Source of the DNA: Acidimicrobiales bacterium
GTDB taxonomy: Bacteria > Actinomycetota > Acidimicrobiia > Acidimicrobiales > JABEUL01
Direction of reading: 5' to 3'
NCBI GenBank assembly: GCA_027371755.1
Contig: DAHXLF010000008.1
Location: forward strand, 1-36,901
Length of the DNA: 36,901 bases
Shown here one piece after another: positions 10,121-18,297 of this stretch. Each line of letters starts with the position of its first letter. Positions within the stretch are counted from its first letter, which is position 1. A program made the position numbers and the translations under genes. The notes below the pieces were generated by a model, which did not search any database, had not been told where the DNA came from, and saw only the letters and a program-made list of their open reading frames with translations.

Positions 10121-11023
10121 TCATCTAACAAACAGACCTATGGTCAGTAAAATACTATAAACTATTTCAATCATTGCAACCTGTTTTAGTACGGGTATCA
10201 GATCTTTGCCTTTTGCTTTCCTAATCGTTCTAATTAATGGATTTACTGCCACCGCCAATGTCGCTACTGCAATTGATGTCCACATATCATGCAACATGTA
10301 CCCAATTGCAATCGACAGAATAATCCCCATTACCGTTGTAAATACTAAAAGAAAACGAGTATAAGTATCGCCCAACAAAACGGCGAGAGTTCTCTTTCTA
10401 TTTTGCCTGTCTCCTTCAATATCTCTTAGGTTATTTGCAACCAAAATCGAACACGCCAAAAGACCGACCGATAGCCCACCTACAACCGATACGGAGTTGA
10501 TGTGCAGACTTTGAGCATAGAAAGAACCGACTGTAGCCACAAACCCAAAAAAAATAAGCACACTCAGCTCTCCCAGAGCCATATATCCGTAAGGTTTAGG
10601 ACCGCCGGTATAGCCCCAGGCAGCCAATATGCTTACCAAACCTACGGGGATAAACCAAAAGGAAGTTACCAGCGCCAAGATTAATCCGGCAACGGCAGCC
10701 AGCAGTCCGCAAATAAAAGCCGCATACTTTACATATCTGGGCTCTACTAAATTTGAACCCACCAATCGTAACGGCCCCACTCTTTTATCGTCGGTACCTT
10801 TAATGCCATCCGAATAGTCATTGGCGTAGTTAACTCCGATCTGCAGGAACAGTGCCACCGCCAGACACAAAATAAATTTAGCTATCGACAAATCACCGAG
10901 TCGACGGTTCACCGCAATGGCCGAACCAACTATAACAGGAGATACAGCCGCAGGCAAGGTTCTCGGTCGGGCACCCAAATAAAACAGTTTAAGCTTATTT
11001 AAGTTTTGTTGATCTTGACTCAC
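10121..11023 (-). CDS. menA: 1,4-dihydroxy-2-naphthoate polyprenyltransferase
   Basis: 300 residues, a UbiA-superfamily membrane protein with about eight or nine hydrophobic segments. It transfers a polyprenyl chain to DHNA at the membrane, giving demethylmenaquinone. The two Asp-rich Mg/diphosphate motifs are present: [15 protein letters not shown] (Asn68, Asp69, Asp72) and [15 protein letters not shown] (Asp201, Asp205). The opening [14 protein letters not shown] and the [12 protein letters not shown] segment are typical of bacterial, notably actinobacterial, MenA. The GTG start lies inside the menB stop (GTGA, 4-base overlap), so the two are very likely translationally coupled in one operon. 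Confidence 0.95.
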   Translation of the reverse strand: MSQDQQNLNKLKLFYLGARPRTLPAAVSPVIVGSAIAVNRRLGDLSIAKFILCLAVALFLQIGVNYANDYSDGIKGTDDKRVGPLRLVGSNLVEPRYVKYAAFICGLLAAVAGLILALVTSFWFIPVGLVSILAAWGYTGGPKPYGYMALGELSVLIFFGFVATVGSFYAQSLHINSVSVVGGLSVGLLACSILVANNLRDIEGDRQNRKRTLAVLLGDTYTRFLLVFTTVMGIILSIAIGYMLHDMWTSIAVATLAVAVNPLIRTIRKAKGKDLIPVLKQVAMIEIVYSILLTIGLFVR

Positions 11024-11868
11024 GGTCTCTTAGGGTACTTTGAAAAGTCCGGCTTGCGTTTGTCAACATAAGCATTTCTACCCTCCTGCCCCTCTTCGCT
11101 CATGTAGAACAACATTGTCGCATCTCCGGCCAACTGTTGTATCCCCGCCAGCCCGTCATCAGCTGCATTAAATCCAGCTTTAAGCATTCTCAAGGCGATT
11201 GGAGAAAGAGCCAGGATCTCCTCTGCCCATTTTACCGTTTCATTTTCAAGATCATCCACCGGAACGACCTGATTTACAAGGCCCCAATCGAGTGCAGTTT
11301 GAGCATCATACTGTCTGCACAAAAACCAAATCTCCTTGGCTCTTTTTAGGCCGACTGTCCTGGCCAAAAGAGATGCACCGTACCCTCCATCAAAACTTCC
11401 GACTCGAGGACCGGTCTGTCCAAACCGAGCATTATCGCCCGCAACTGTCAAATCGCAAACTAAATGAAGTACATGTCCGCCTCCGATTGCATATCCGGCC
11501 ACCATTGCAATAACGGGTTTAGGAAGTCGCCTGATTTGAATCTGCAGGTCCAGGACATTTAATCTGCCAACTCCGTTTTGTCCGACTGAATCAGATCCGA
11601 CATAACCGTCCTTGCCTCTAATCCTTTGATCTCCGCCACTACAGAACGCAAGTTTGCCTTCTCCCGTAAATATTATGACGCCGACCTCCAAATCATCCCG
11701 TGCGAGATCAAAGGCGGTTTTTAATTCCGCTAATGTCTCAGGCCTAAATGCATTTCTGACTTCAGGTCTGTTAATAGTAATCTTGGCGATCCCATTATAA
11801 GTCTCATATCTAATATCTTGAAAATCAGCAGCGTTTTTCCAAACTATTGACTGTTGTTCATTTCCCAT
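11020..11868 (-). CDS. menB: 1,4-dihydroxy-2-naphthoyl-CoA synthase
   Basis: 282 residues, a crotonase-fold enzyme that closes the second ring of naphthoquinone from O-succinylbenzoyl-CoA. Oxyanion-hole motifs [11 protein letters not shown] and GYAIGGGH are present. The active-site segment is [14 protein letters not shown], with Ser158 and Asp160 matching E. coli Ser161 and Asp163. The C-terminal [20 protein letters not shown] signature is diagnostic of MenB. Residue 153 is Gly, as in E. coli (Gly156), the form known to need bicarbonate; many actinobacterial enzymes have Asp there. It is the first gene of a menB-menA pair. An 8-bp inverted repeat sits 28 bases upstream of the ATG. Confidence 0.97.
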   Translation of the reverse strand: MGNEQQSIVWKNAADFQDIRYETYNGIAKITINRPEVRNAFRPETLAELKTAFDLARDDLEVGVIIFTGEGKLAFCSGGDQRIRGKDGYVGSDSVGQNGVGRLNVLDLQIQIRRLPKPVIAMVAGYAIGGGHVLHLVCDLTVAGDNARFGQTGPRVGSFDGGYGASLLARTVGLKRAKEIWFLCRQYDAQTALDWGLVNQVVPVDDLENETVKWAEEILALSPIALRMLKAGFNAADDGLAGIQQLAGDATMLFYMSEEGQEGRNAYVDKRKPDFSKYPKRP

Positions 11869-12259
11869 TGTTAATCCGCTTTCATTACAACAAACTAATC
11901 TTGTTTCTTAGTCCAAGATTATTGACAAAACTATTCAATACTCTACAAATGCTTATTAGGCAATGCGGGCAATTAAGTTAATACTATATTTTAATTCGGT
12001 ACTACAATTACCCAGACACAAGAACGTAGTCACTCACCGCCCAAGTGTAAACTCTTCGACTTCAAGTCTATGCGGTTTATGGATGCGGTACATTTGTGAC
12101 AAATTAAGCAAGACATCGCCTTTGTATCCGCCTAATTCCCAGTGTTACCTCAAACATCCACATTAAATTAAATTATTGACTTGAAGTTAAAACACCTAAC
12201 TTTAAACTTTTGGTAACATCTATTAACTGAGCGTTCGTTTCAAAATTCAGAACGAATGG
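11869..12259. other. Intergenic region upstream of menB (391 bases)
   Basis: Non-coding and AT-rich, between the stop of the 360-residue gene and menB. It holds a 6-bp hairpin just after that stop (TTCGTT/AACGAA, no T-run), a second 6-bp hairpin (AAGTTA/TAACTT) and the menB-proximal inverted repeat. A separate menB promoter is likely here, but I cannot place its boxes. An opposing 67-codon frame looks spurious. Confidence 0.55.
11896..11921. promoter_or_regulatory. Inverted repeat upstream of menB
   Basis: TAATCTTG and CAAGATTA, a perfect 8-bp inverted repeat with a 10-base loop, end 28 bases before the menB ATG. The position suits an operator or a leader hairpin. No T-run follows it. Confidence 0.35.
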
Positions 12260-13342
12260 CTATCTGAAGCCCATTTCACAATGTGCACTATTTTTAACAT
12301 CCCAGTGCCGAATGAGAATCCATCGGTTCGAAATCTTTTGCTCCAAATATATGTCCGCGTCACCGATTTCAGTATTGACGCATACAGCTTTATGTCCGTC
12401 GGGATCCGTATAGTCTACTGACACACACCTGTTTTCAGGCATGCTAATCCTAACGTTAATCCTATACTGCCCAGATTTACCTGAAATCGACCAATGGTTA
12501 TCAGATTGACGCCCAGGCAACTTAGTCTTAAAAAAAGGAAAGGAAACTAACGGGTTTGAAGGCCAATCTTGGTTTTTATATCTAAGCTGCAGGAACCCCA
12601 AGGGTTTGAGCTTTTCCAGTCCCGGTTTGGTAGAAACGGCAGAAACTACTTCGAGCATATCAGAATCACCCAAATCTACATGCAGCCAGCCCCACCTTTT
12701 AGCATTGCCGTGCCCGTAAATTCGCGACAAAGCCCCCTTAGCATTTGAAATTTTAAAGCTTTGCGAACCAATCTTTATTAAACCGTTGTAATTCAAATTC
12801 GGTCCCCCCACGATTTGGCAGCTCGGCAATATTTCCTTTTCCCAAGCAAGTCTACCGAAAGTAAATACCGGTGGGTCGTGAAATTCGCTGGTTGTCAGTT
12901 CCCAAGTTATATTTTCAGTCTTCCCTTTTCTTACATTGGGTGCAACCATAACGTCACCACATTCAAAAAACGGAGATCTCGACATTGGCAGCGGACCAAA
13001 GCGCTCAAAACCCACGGCGTTATTCAATTTTTTATTTTTACCGTCGAATCTTTGATCCGCTGCGGTTTTTAGATCATTAATAGGTGAGTTAAAAAAGTAA
13101 CCTATCCATCCGTGTACGTAAGGATCACCATCTGTCGGACTAATTAACTCATGATGTATCCAAAAGCCTGCGTTATTGGTATCGTCCGTAAATGTGTCGT
13201 ACCAGACTTCCAGCCTTTCGGTTGACCCCTGAAACCGTTTAGACAAAATATTTTCCTGGGTCGCTGTCTTCGGGCTGTCTTCTGGTTTTGATCTTATTTT
13301 TTGCACATAATTAAAAATAGCCGAGAACAATCGGCAAGTCAA
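12260..13342 (-). CDS. Conserved protein of unassigned function, possibly lipocalin-like (AttH/CrtC-type)
   Basis: 360 codons from a TTG start; no in-frame ATG lies near the N-terminus, and a GTG at codon 13 is an alternative. Soluble, with no clear signal peptide. It is rich in Trp, Gly and beta-prone stretches: RLEVWYDTFTD near 43-53, FWIHHELISPTDGDPYVHGW at about 60-79, IYGHGNAKRWGWLHVDLG near 208-225 and CVSVDYTDPDG near 320. I recall this pattern in actinobacterial proteins of unknown function. The GNAKRWGW-His segment recalls the tandem-lipocalin proteins of the AttH/hydroxyneurosporene synthase group, but I cannot confirm that by eye. It precedes menB-menA on the same strand by 391 bases, so a link to quinone or isoprenoid lipids is only suggestive. 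Confidence 0.75.
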   Translation of the reverse strand: MTCRLFSAIFNYVQKIRSKPEDSPKTATQENILSKRFQGSTERLEVWYDTFTDDTNNAGFWIHHELISPTDGDPYVHGWIGYFFNSPINDLKTAADQRFDGKNKKLNNAVGFERFGPLPMSRSPFFECGDVMVAPNVRKGKTENITWELTTSEFHDPPVFTFGRLAWEKEILPSCQIVGGPNLNYNGLIKIGSQSFKISNAKGALSRIYGHGNAKRWGWLHVDLGDSDMLEVVSAVSTKPGLEKLKPLGFLQLRYKNQDWPSNPLVSFPFFKTKLPGRQSDNHWSISGKSGQYRINVRISMPENRCVSVDYTDPDGHKAVCVNTEIGDADIYLEQKISNRWILIRHWDVKNSAHCEMGFR

Positions 13343-13347
13343 TTTAA

Positions 13348-13381
13348 CGATAATTCAATCATTCAAAACAAGGCATTATCG
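13348..13381. promoter_or_regulatory. Hairpin abutting the start of the 360-residue gene
   Basis: CGATAAT and ATTATCG, a 7-bp inverted repeat with a 20-base loop, end five bases before the TTG start. In RNA it could cover the ribosome-binding region. Alternatively it is an operator, and the true start lies further in. Confidence 0.3.
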
Positions 13382-13495
13382 ATGAAGCTTAACGTGCCAG
13401 CAGATAGAAGATTGGATTTATCGCAATTTAATCTTAAAGACGGATATCTAATTTAAGCTTAAAATTGCAAGACTTTGTTGAAAATTAGCCATATC

Positions 13496-13747
13496 TTATA
13501 TCGACATTTCCACTGAAATAACTATCCAACCCAATGGAACCAATACCGACCTGATGACGTATAGCTCAAACGAATTTGCCTTCAACAATGCTTGGTTAAT
13601 TAGTGAATGACCCACATAGCTATTCATGCCGTGCAAGTTTACCGTACTATCATTTACCACGACTAGCGCCGAAACCCGCATATATACGTCATTTCTAAGA
13701 TGAGTAACACCGCCTAACATTGAGTGATCACGACTAATTTTAGACAT
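13496..13747 (-). CDS. Doubtful 83-codon ORF
   Basis: An ATG-started frame in the gap between the BrkB-like gene and the 360-residue gene, overlapping nothing else. It has no recognisable domain and no good ribosome-binding site. Its C-terminal third is mildly hydrophobic (YVIRSVLVPLGWIVISV). It may be chance in AT-rich DNA. Confidence 0.15.
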   Translation of the reverse strand: MSKISRDHSMLGGVTHLRNDVYMRVSALVVVNDSTVNLHGMNSYVGHSLINQALLKANSFELYVIRSVLVPLGWIVISVEMSI

Positions 13748-14105
13748 TTTTTAGACACAGACTGACTTATTTAGAGGGAGTCTACGGAAATATCGCACCG
13801 GTCCACTACCTATTCCATTGATTAGTTTAAATACATCTTCTTTATATACGCTATATGAATAGAACCATGAATTCAGCATAATCCCGCTCTTAATTATTCG
13901 GACTATTCACCACAGTATGGGTCAAAAGGCGCCTTCAGCTGAGCGTATCGCAAGAGCACTGGATGCTACAAACTGTCAAGTTTTAAAAGGTGGTATCATT
14001 CGGGAATATAAGTTCAAATCCTAACACCTTGTTAATTTCCAATAGTTTCCTCGCTTCAACGACTAATTCAATAAATTAATGATACTGCTTCAAACCCCTG
14101 TATTC
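13748..14105. other. Non-coding gap with a tRNA-like fragment (358 bases)
   Basis: No convincing gene. On the plus strand, 13926-14031 holds tRNA-like words in order (AGCTGAGC, AAGAGCACTGGA, then AAGTTCAAATCC and ACACCTT). However, the T-stem and anticodon stem pair poorly and no CCA follows. At best it is a decayed tRNA. Confidence 0.4.
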
Positions 14106-14999
14106 CTATTGATCCGACATTCTTGCATTCATTTCAGCACCCAAGAATAGAAAGTAAGACGTTATATAAAGCCAGAGCATCATAACAATTATGCTACCGA
14201 ACAAACCATAGGTTTTTGTTGTATTGGAAAAGTGTGTTAAATACAGAGAAAAACCGAATAAGGATATCACCCATGCCACGACAGCTACCAATGATCCATA
14301 AGAAAATAGCGTCTTAATGTTGAAAAAGTCCTTTATTGGGGTTTTTTTTGCCGAACCGAAACTGTAATAAACCGAAAGAAGTATTAACGCTAGCATTATT
14401 GCAACAATCAGCCTTGCGATATCCAAAATACCTCCCAAAAACCCGAAAGTAACCCCTGAATCAATCGAAGTAATATGCCTAATGAGAAAAGTTCCACCAA
14501 TTAAATCAATAAATATCGCTAGGATAAACAACAAAGACACCCCGACCAAGGGAACAGAGCTCAATCTTCTTTTTATAAAGCTTCTATCTTTAGGTATTTC
14601 GTATGCCAAATCAAGTCCGACTTGCATAGACGCTATCGCCCCAGTCAGACTCCAGAGAGCTACAATTGTACCCAAAATCACCTCCAATGTACTTGCTCCC
14701 GTTGCCTCTCTAGTTTTTATTGCACCCGTAACCACCGTTGCCGCCTGAGCGGGCAATATCAACGTAATATAATGCACCACCGTTTCGGTATTTTTTGAGT
14801 TCAACCCCATAAGATGCAAAATGCCGATCAAAGATACGACTGCCGGGAAGAAGGCCAAAACTCCGTGAAAAGATAGTGCAGCCGCACTTACCGTAACTCT
14901 GTCTTTTGAAGATCGTTGTGCAAGTTCATCGACGACACAATAAATTTTAGAATCGCGTAACTTTTTGTACGAAGATTGAGTCTTATTTTTATTCTTCAT
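14106..14999 (-). CDS. YihY/BrkB (UPF0761) family inner-membrane protein
   Basis: 297 residues with about six membrane segments. The family pattern is clear: a cytoplasmic N-terminus, then VSAAALSFHGVLAFFPAVVSLIGIL at about 37-61, a loop with KTREATG, WSLTGAIASMQVGLDLAYEI near 116-135, and closing helices with TYGLFGSIIVMMLWLYITSYFLFLGAEMNA. Members have been annotated as ribonuclease BN, which is now considered wrong for YihY. The biochemical role is unknown; envelope or transport functions are suggested in the literature. It follows the aldo/keto reductase by 126 bases on the same strand and may share its transcript. Confidence 0.9.
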   Translation of the reverse strand: MKNKNKTQSSYKKLRDSKIYCVVDELAQRSSKDRVTVSAAALSFHGVLAFFPAVVSLIGILHLMGLNSKNTETVVHYITLILPAQAATVVTGAIKTREATGASTLEVILGTIVALWSLTGAIASMQVGLDLAYEIPKDRSFIKRRLSSVPLVGVSLLFILAIFIDLIGGTFLIRHITSIDSGVTFGFLGGILDIARLIVAIMLALILLSVYYSFGSAKKTPIKDFFNIKTLFSYGSLVAVVAWVISLFGFSLYLTHFSNTTKTYGLFGSIIVMMLWLYITSYFLFLGAEMNARMSDQ

Positions 15000-15125
15000 T
15001 TACTACATTAACGACTGTCCAACAACAAGCCAATTAAATTCCAGTTTAACGCCGAAGGGTGGACCCGACCTAAAGGACGAAATATCCATCAAATAAATAT
15101 TAAGGTTTTATAACCAGTGCGATTC

Positions 15126-16097
15126 TTAACGGTTAACCGTACCCATATCGAAATATCGATCGCCAACAGGCTTCTTAATGTTATCTGACAGCCAATCTTT
15201 ATCGCTTTGCGTCAGCTCAATTTCCGCTGCGCCAAGATTTTCTTGTAAGTACTTAACTCTCTTGGTTCCGGGAATGGGTACAAAATTATCACCTTGCGCC
15301 AGAACCCAGGCCAATGCAACTTGTCCCGGGGAGGCATTATATTTTGCGGCAATCTGAGCTACGTTTGATGCCAATTGGACATTGGTTTCGAAATTTTCCT
15401 GGGCAAACCGGGGAAATCTTGTCGAACGCGTGTCGTTGGGTCCAAAGTCAGAAATATTTTTGTATGCTCCCGTAAGCATGCCTCTTCCCAGCGGAGAATA
15501 AGGCACCAAACCTATATTCAACTCTTTAATTATAGGAATGATTTCTGCTTCTAAATCTCTCGTGAACAACGAATACTCAGACTGTAACGCCGTAATCTGA
15601 TGCACCTTATTGGCACGTACTATAGTCGCCGCCGACGCTTCGGACAATCCCAGATATTTCACCTTGCCTTCTTTAATCAATTCGGCCATCGCGCCGACGG
15701 TTTCTTCAATTGGAACAGTCGTATCGACCCTATGTTGATAGTAAAGATCTATATAATCGACACCAAGTCTTTTAAGTGAATTTTCACAAGAGGCCTTTAC
15801 ATAGTCAGGTTTACCGTTAACGCCCAAAAAGTTACCGTTTTCGTCTCGTTGATTTCCAAATTTTGTCGCCAGGATAACTTCGTCTCTTCTGCCTGCAATT
15901 GCCTTATTGACTAGAAGCTCATTTTTAAAAGGTCCATACATATCTGCCGTGTCCAAAAAATTACAACCTAAATCAAGAGCTGTCCTTATCGTCTTAATTG
16001 ATTCTTCATCGTCTGTGACGCCATAAAATTCTGACATACCCATACAACCTAATCCGATTGCCGATACTTCCATATTTCCAAGTTTTCTTTTCTGCAT
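15126..16097 (-). CDS. Aldo/keto reductase
   Basis: 323 residues from the chosen ATG, the usual size for this NADPH-dependent (beta/alpha)8-barrel family. The catalytic tetrad, numbered from the longest frame (365 codons), is Asp91 and Tyr96 in DTADMYG, Lys121 in ATKFG and His164 in YYQHRVD. The cofactor-binding end is [26 protein letters not shown] at the N-terminus and [12 protein letters not shown] point to the AKR13/YajO-like group acting on small aldehydes or ketones. The frame stays open 42 codons upstream (to 16223) with an atypical basic extension. I chose Met43 because homologues begin there; Met30, preceded by AAAGGA, is also plausible. It is divergent from menE. Confidence 0.93.
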   Translation of the reverse strand: MQKRKLGNMEVSAIGLGCMGMSEFYGVTDDEESIKTIRTALDLGCNFLDTADMYGPFKNELLVNKAIAGRRDEVILATKFGNQRDENGNFLGVNGKPDYVKASCENSLKRLGVDYIDLYYQHRVDTTVPIEETVGAMAELIKEGKVKYLGLSEASAATIVRANKVHQITALQSEYSLFTRDLEAEIIPIIKELNIGLVPYSPLGRGMLTGAYKNISDFGPNDTRSTRFPRFAQENFETNVQLASNVAQIAAKYNASPGQVALAWVLAQGDNFVPIPGTKRVKYLQENLGAAEIELTQSDKDWLSDNIKKPVGDRYFDMGTVNR

Positions 16098-16366
16098 AAC
16101 CTTTATATTAGAGCTAAAATCCCCCCGTTGAAACATTTTGATCCTTTGACTGTACAAATCTGCGGTTGATCTGTCTTTGTTGCGATCTTGTTGTTTTTGC
16201 AGTTTTTTAAAATCTGTGATCATAGATTCAGTATTTTATTTTTATGTTTTCTTAAATATCCTTACATACCGCAATCCGAATTTAATTCCACCTAAATCTA
16301 TTGCCGTCGTTGCCCCACAAGGCTTTTGTATGAAATCGGTAGTTTTAAATTCACTAAAATTTACTT

Positions 16367-17542
16367 GTGTCGAATCTGGTTGCCATCGATTTACCCCAAA
16401 ACAACAAATTCCTTCAAATCATTAAAGAGGTTTGGGATAATGGAGATGCCGTTTTTGTCATAGATCAACGCTTCAGTCCGTCCTTAAAAAGACAGACCAT
16501 TGGGTCTGTTAAACCTAAATACTTAATCGACAAAGACGGCAAAAACACATTACCCGATTCGGTGGGTGTTTCGTCAAACGATGCTTTAATTCAATTAACA
16601 TCGGGCACAACGGGCTATCCAAAATCCGTAATTCATACATTTGACTCCCTAAAAGCCCATGGCGCTATGGTAAACGAATTTCTTAAAGTAAACCCCAAAT
16701 CGGACAGATGGATAGCGTGCCTTCCGCTCAGCCACATCGGTGGCATGGGCGTTGTTATGCGAGCCTATTTTGCGGACATGCCAGTGGAAATCATCGAAAC
16801 GCCCGACAAAACAGAGTTGGAACGTCTAAATGCAAACGGCTACAACATGGTATCTCTGGTTGCCAGCGTTCTTGACAGAATCAACACAAGGTCTTATAAG
16901 GCCGTGGTTATTGGCGGAATGGCCGAACCGGACAACGTTGCCGAAAATATATTTCCGACTTACGGACTTTCCGAATCCGGCGGAGGTGTCGTATATAAAG
17001 GAGAATGCCTTCGTGGAGTTAGAATTAAAATTCAACCCGGGTCCCAACTTATAGAGATCAACTCCCCAACTCTATTAAGAGCCTATCGGAGCATGCATGA
17101 GTCCGCCGTGGGCAAAAATGTGGTTTCCAAAGAGGGTATTTACCCAGAACTAGATAACGGATATTTTGTAACTTCAGATTGCGGATATTTTGAAAACGAC
17201 AGACTAAAAATATTAGGAAGACGAGATGATTTAATAAATACTGGCGGCGAAAAAATTTGGGCCAAAACGCTGGAAGATATCATTTTGTCAATCGATGGAA
17301 TCGATCAAGTATGTGTAGTAGGCCTGAAGGACCAAAAGTGGGGGCAAAAGATTGTTGCAGCCGTAGCAAAGTCAAAGGATTCAAAGGCAACGTCGGAAGA
17401 TATCATTCGGACAGTTAAAGACCGATTGGCAAGTTGGGCAGTACCCAAAGAAATTCAATTCGTAGATGACTTACCAAAAACAGCGATACTAAAGACAGAT
17501 CGAGCGGCTGTAATTAAATGGTTTTACAATCACCAAAATTAA
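16367..17542 (+). CDS. menE: O-succinylbenzoate-CoA ligase
   Basis: 391 residues, an adenylate-forming enzyme that activates O-succinylbenzoate to its CoA ester, the substrate of MenB. ANL-superfamily motifs are in order: the P-loop LTSGTTGYPKS at 78-87, LPLSHIGGMG at 119-128, YGLSESGGG at 199-207, TSDCG with Asp271, GRRDDLINTGGEKI at 284-297, and the C-terminal catalytic lysine region PKTAILKTDR (Lys376). At 391 residues it is shorter than generic acyl-CoA ligases, as MenE often is. With menB, menA and menH nearby, the assignment is strong. The start is GTG; no clear ribosome-binding site is seen. The 5' ends of menE and the longest reductase frame are 143 bases apart. Confidence 0.93.
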   Translation: MSNLVAIDLPQNNKFLQIIKEVWDNGDAVFVIDQRFSPSLKRQTIGSVKPKYLIDKDGKNTLPDSVGVSSNDALIQLTSGTTGYPKSVIHTFDSLKAHGAMVNEFLKVNPKSDRWIACLPLSHIGGMGVVMRAYFADMPVEIIETPDKTELERLNANGYNMVSLVASVLDRINTRSYKAVVIGGMAEPDNVAENIFPTYGLSESGGGVVYKGECLRGVRIKIQPGSQLIEINSPTLLRAYRSMHESAVGKNVVSKEGIYPELDNGYFVTSDCGYFENDRLKILGRRDDLINTGGEKIWAKTLEDIILSIDGIDQVCVVGLKDQKWGQKIVAAVAKSKDSKATSEDIIRTVKDRLASWAVPKEIQFVDDLPKTAILKTDRAAVIKWFYNHQN

Positions 17543-18029
17543 GCAATCCAATAACTATTTTCTGACTATCACCAGGACGGCATTTAAATAACACCCTTAA
17601 AGCTTCTACCTGGGGTTTTGTCTCATGTTCGGGAAACTTGGTTTAGGCATATGTGGCTCCAGCATGCTCGCACATGAAAGAAAAGGAGTAACCCAATGAT
17701 GACATAAACTAGCAATAAGCTCATAACAACCTGCCGGTGAAAGTCTGGTTCTTTAAGATGGCAAGGTCTAAGGTAGCGAAATCTCTAGGCCGAGTTGAAA
17801 AGTTTGCTTTGAAGCGAGATGAATCAAATTAGCAGTCTACAACATTAAGTGAAATATGCTCATAGTAAGTGGCGTTCTACAACAAGCAGACCCAAACTAT
17901 TTAAATTGATTGTGTTATACAAAAAATCAATATGACAACACCTTGATTTACAGAGAATTAACTGTTCATAAGACTTAGGGCTGGTTTACTTAAACACAAC
18001 GCTATGTAATTACCGACTGAAGATGGAGA
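17543..18029. other. Non-coding stretch between menE and the propeller gene (487 bases)
   Basis: No ORF of note. Its middle holds the 23S rRNA-like segment described separately. The menE and propeller genes converge here, yet I see no hairpin with a T-run after either stop. Confidence 0.6.
17728..17910 (+). other. 23S rRNA domain IV-like segment (candidate remnant or structured RNA)
   Basis: It contains GGTCTAAGGTAGCGAAAT (17765-17782), which matches the highly conserved 23S rRNA segment GGTCCTAAGGTAGCGAAAT apart from one missing C. Other conserved 23S words lie in the same order at near-native distances. CCTGCCGGTGA is upstream (17730-17740). GTCT lies about 70 bases and AGTGAAAT (17848-17855) about 80 bases after TAAGG, against about 84 for AGTGAAAT in E. 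coli. CAAGCAGACCC (17883-17893) recalls CAAGACGGAAAGACCC. The bases between are diverged and often shorter. This is comparison from memory; a decayed rRNA piece or unrelated RNA are both possible. Confidence 0.35.
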
Positions 18030-18296
18030 TTAATGATTACTGTGTATTGTTGTGATTCCAACAGGTTCCGGTCCAACATGAATAGTTTTAACTAAAGTTA
18101 CTGAGTTATCGTTAGTTGTTTTAAGTTCTGCGATTAAGCCGGTATTAAACAACGTTACATAAATTGTATTGTCGTTTGAAATAGCAATAGTTATTGGATC
18201 CCCAGGAACATTTAATGTAGATTGTTGACTCAAAGTCTTTAAGTTTATCTCTGATATAGTCGATGACCCAAAGTTAGCGACATAGGCTAATTTGTT
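18030..18296 (-). pseudogene. 3' end of the beta-propeller gene, cut by the palindrome junction
   Basis: This is the mirror copy of only the last 88 codons of the propeller gene at 18300-18872 (from NNKLAYVANFGSS to the stop). It begins abruptly at the arm edge with no start of its own and is joined to the sense strand of the same gene. It is best read as a product of the fold-back, not as a gene. Confidence 0.85.
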
Positions 18297-18297
18297 G

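Larger units (their letters stand above)
1..18297. repeat. Left arm of an 18.3-kb inverted repeat
   Basis: This arm is the reverse complement of 18605-36901; base x pairs with base 36902-x. All open frames, their lengths and the intergenic segments I compared by eye are mirrored without indels. The one difference seen is at 17891-17892 (CC here, AG in the reverse complement of the other arm). The symmetry axis is the exact centre of the window, so both outer ends stop at the same base of the same gene. Natural repeats of this length and identity are rare; an assembly or amplification fold-back is the leading explanation. Confidence 0.98.

Noticed and set aside
11137-11513. Opposite-strand frames of 70 and 104 codons within menB
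   Set aside because: Fully antisense to a well-conserved gene, no domain, no start signals.
16177-16425. 82-codon frame over the menE start region
   Set aside because: Overlaps the 5' ends of menE and the reductase, Cys-rich low-complexity translation; chance frame.
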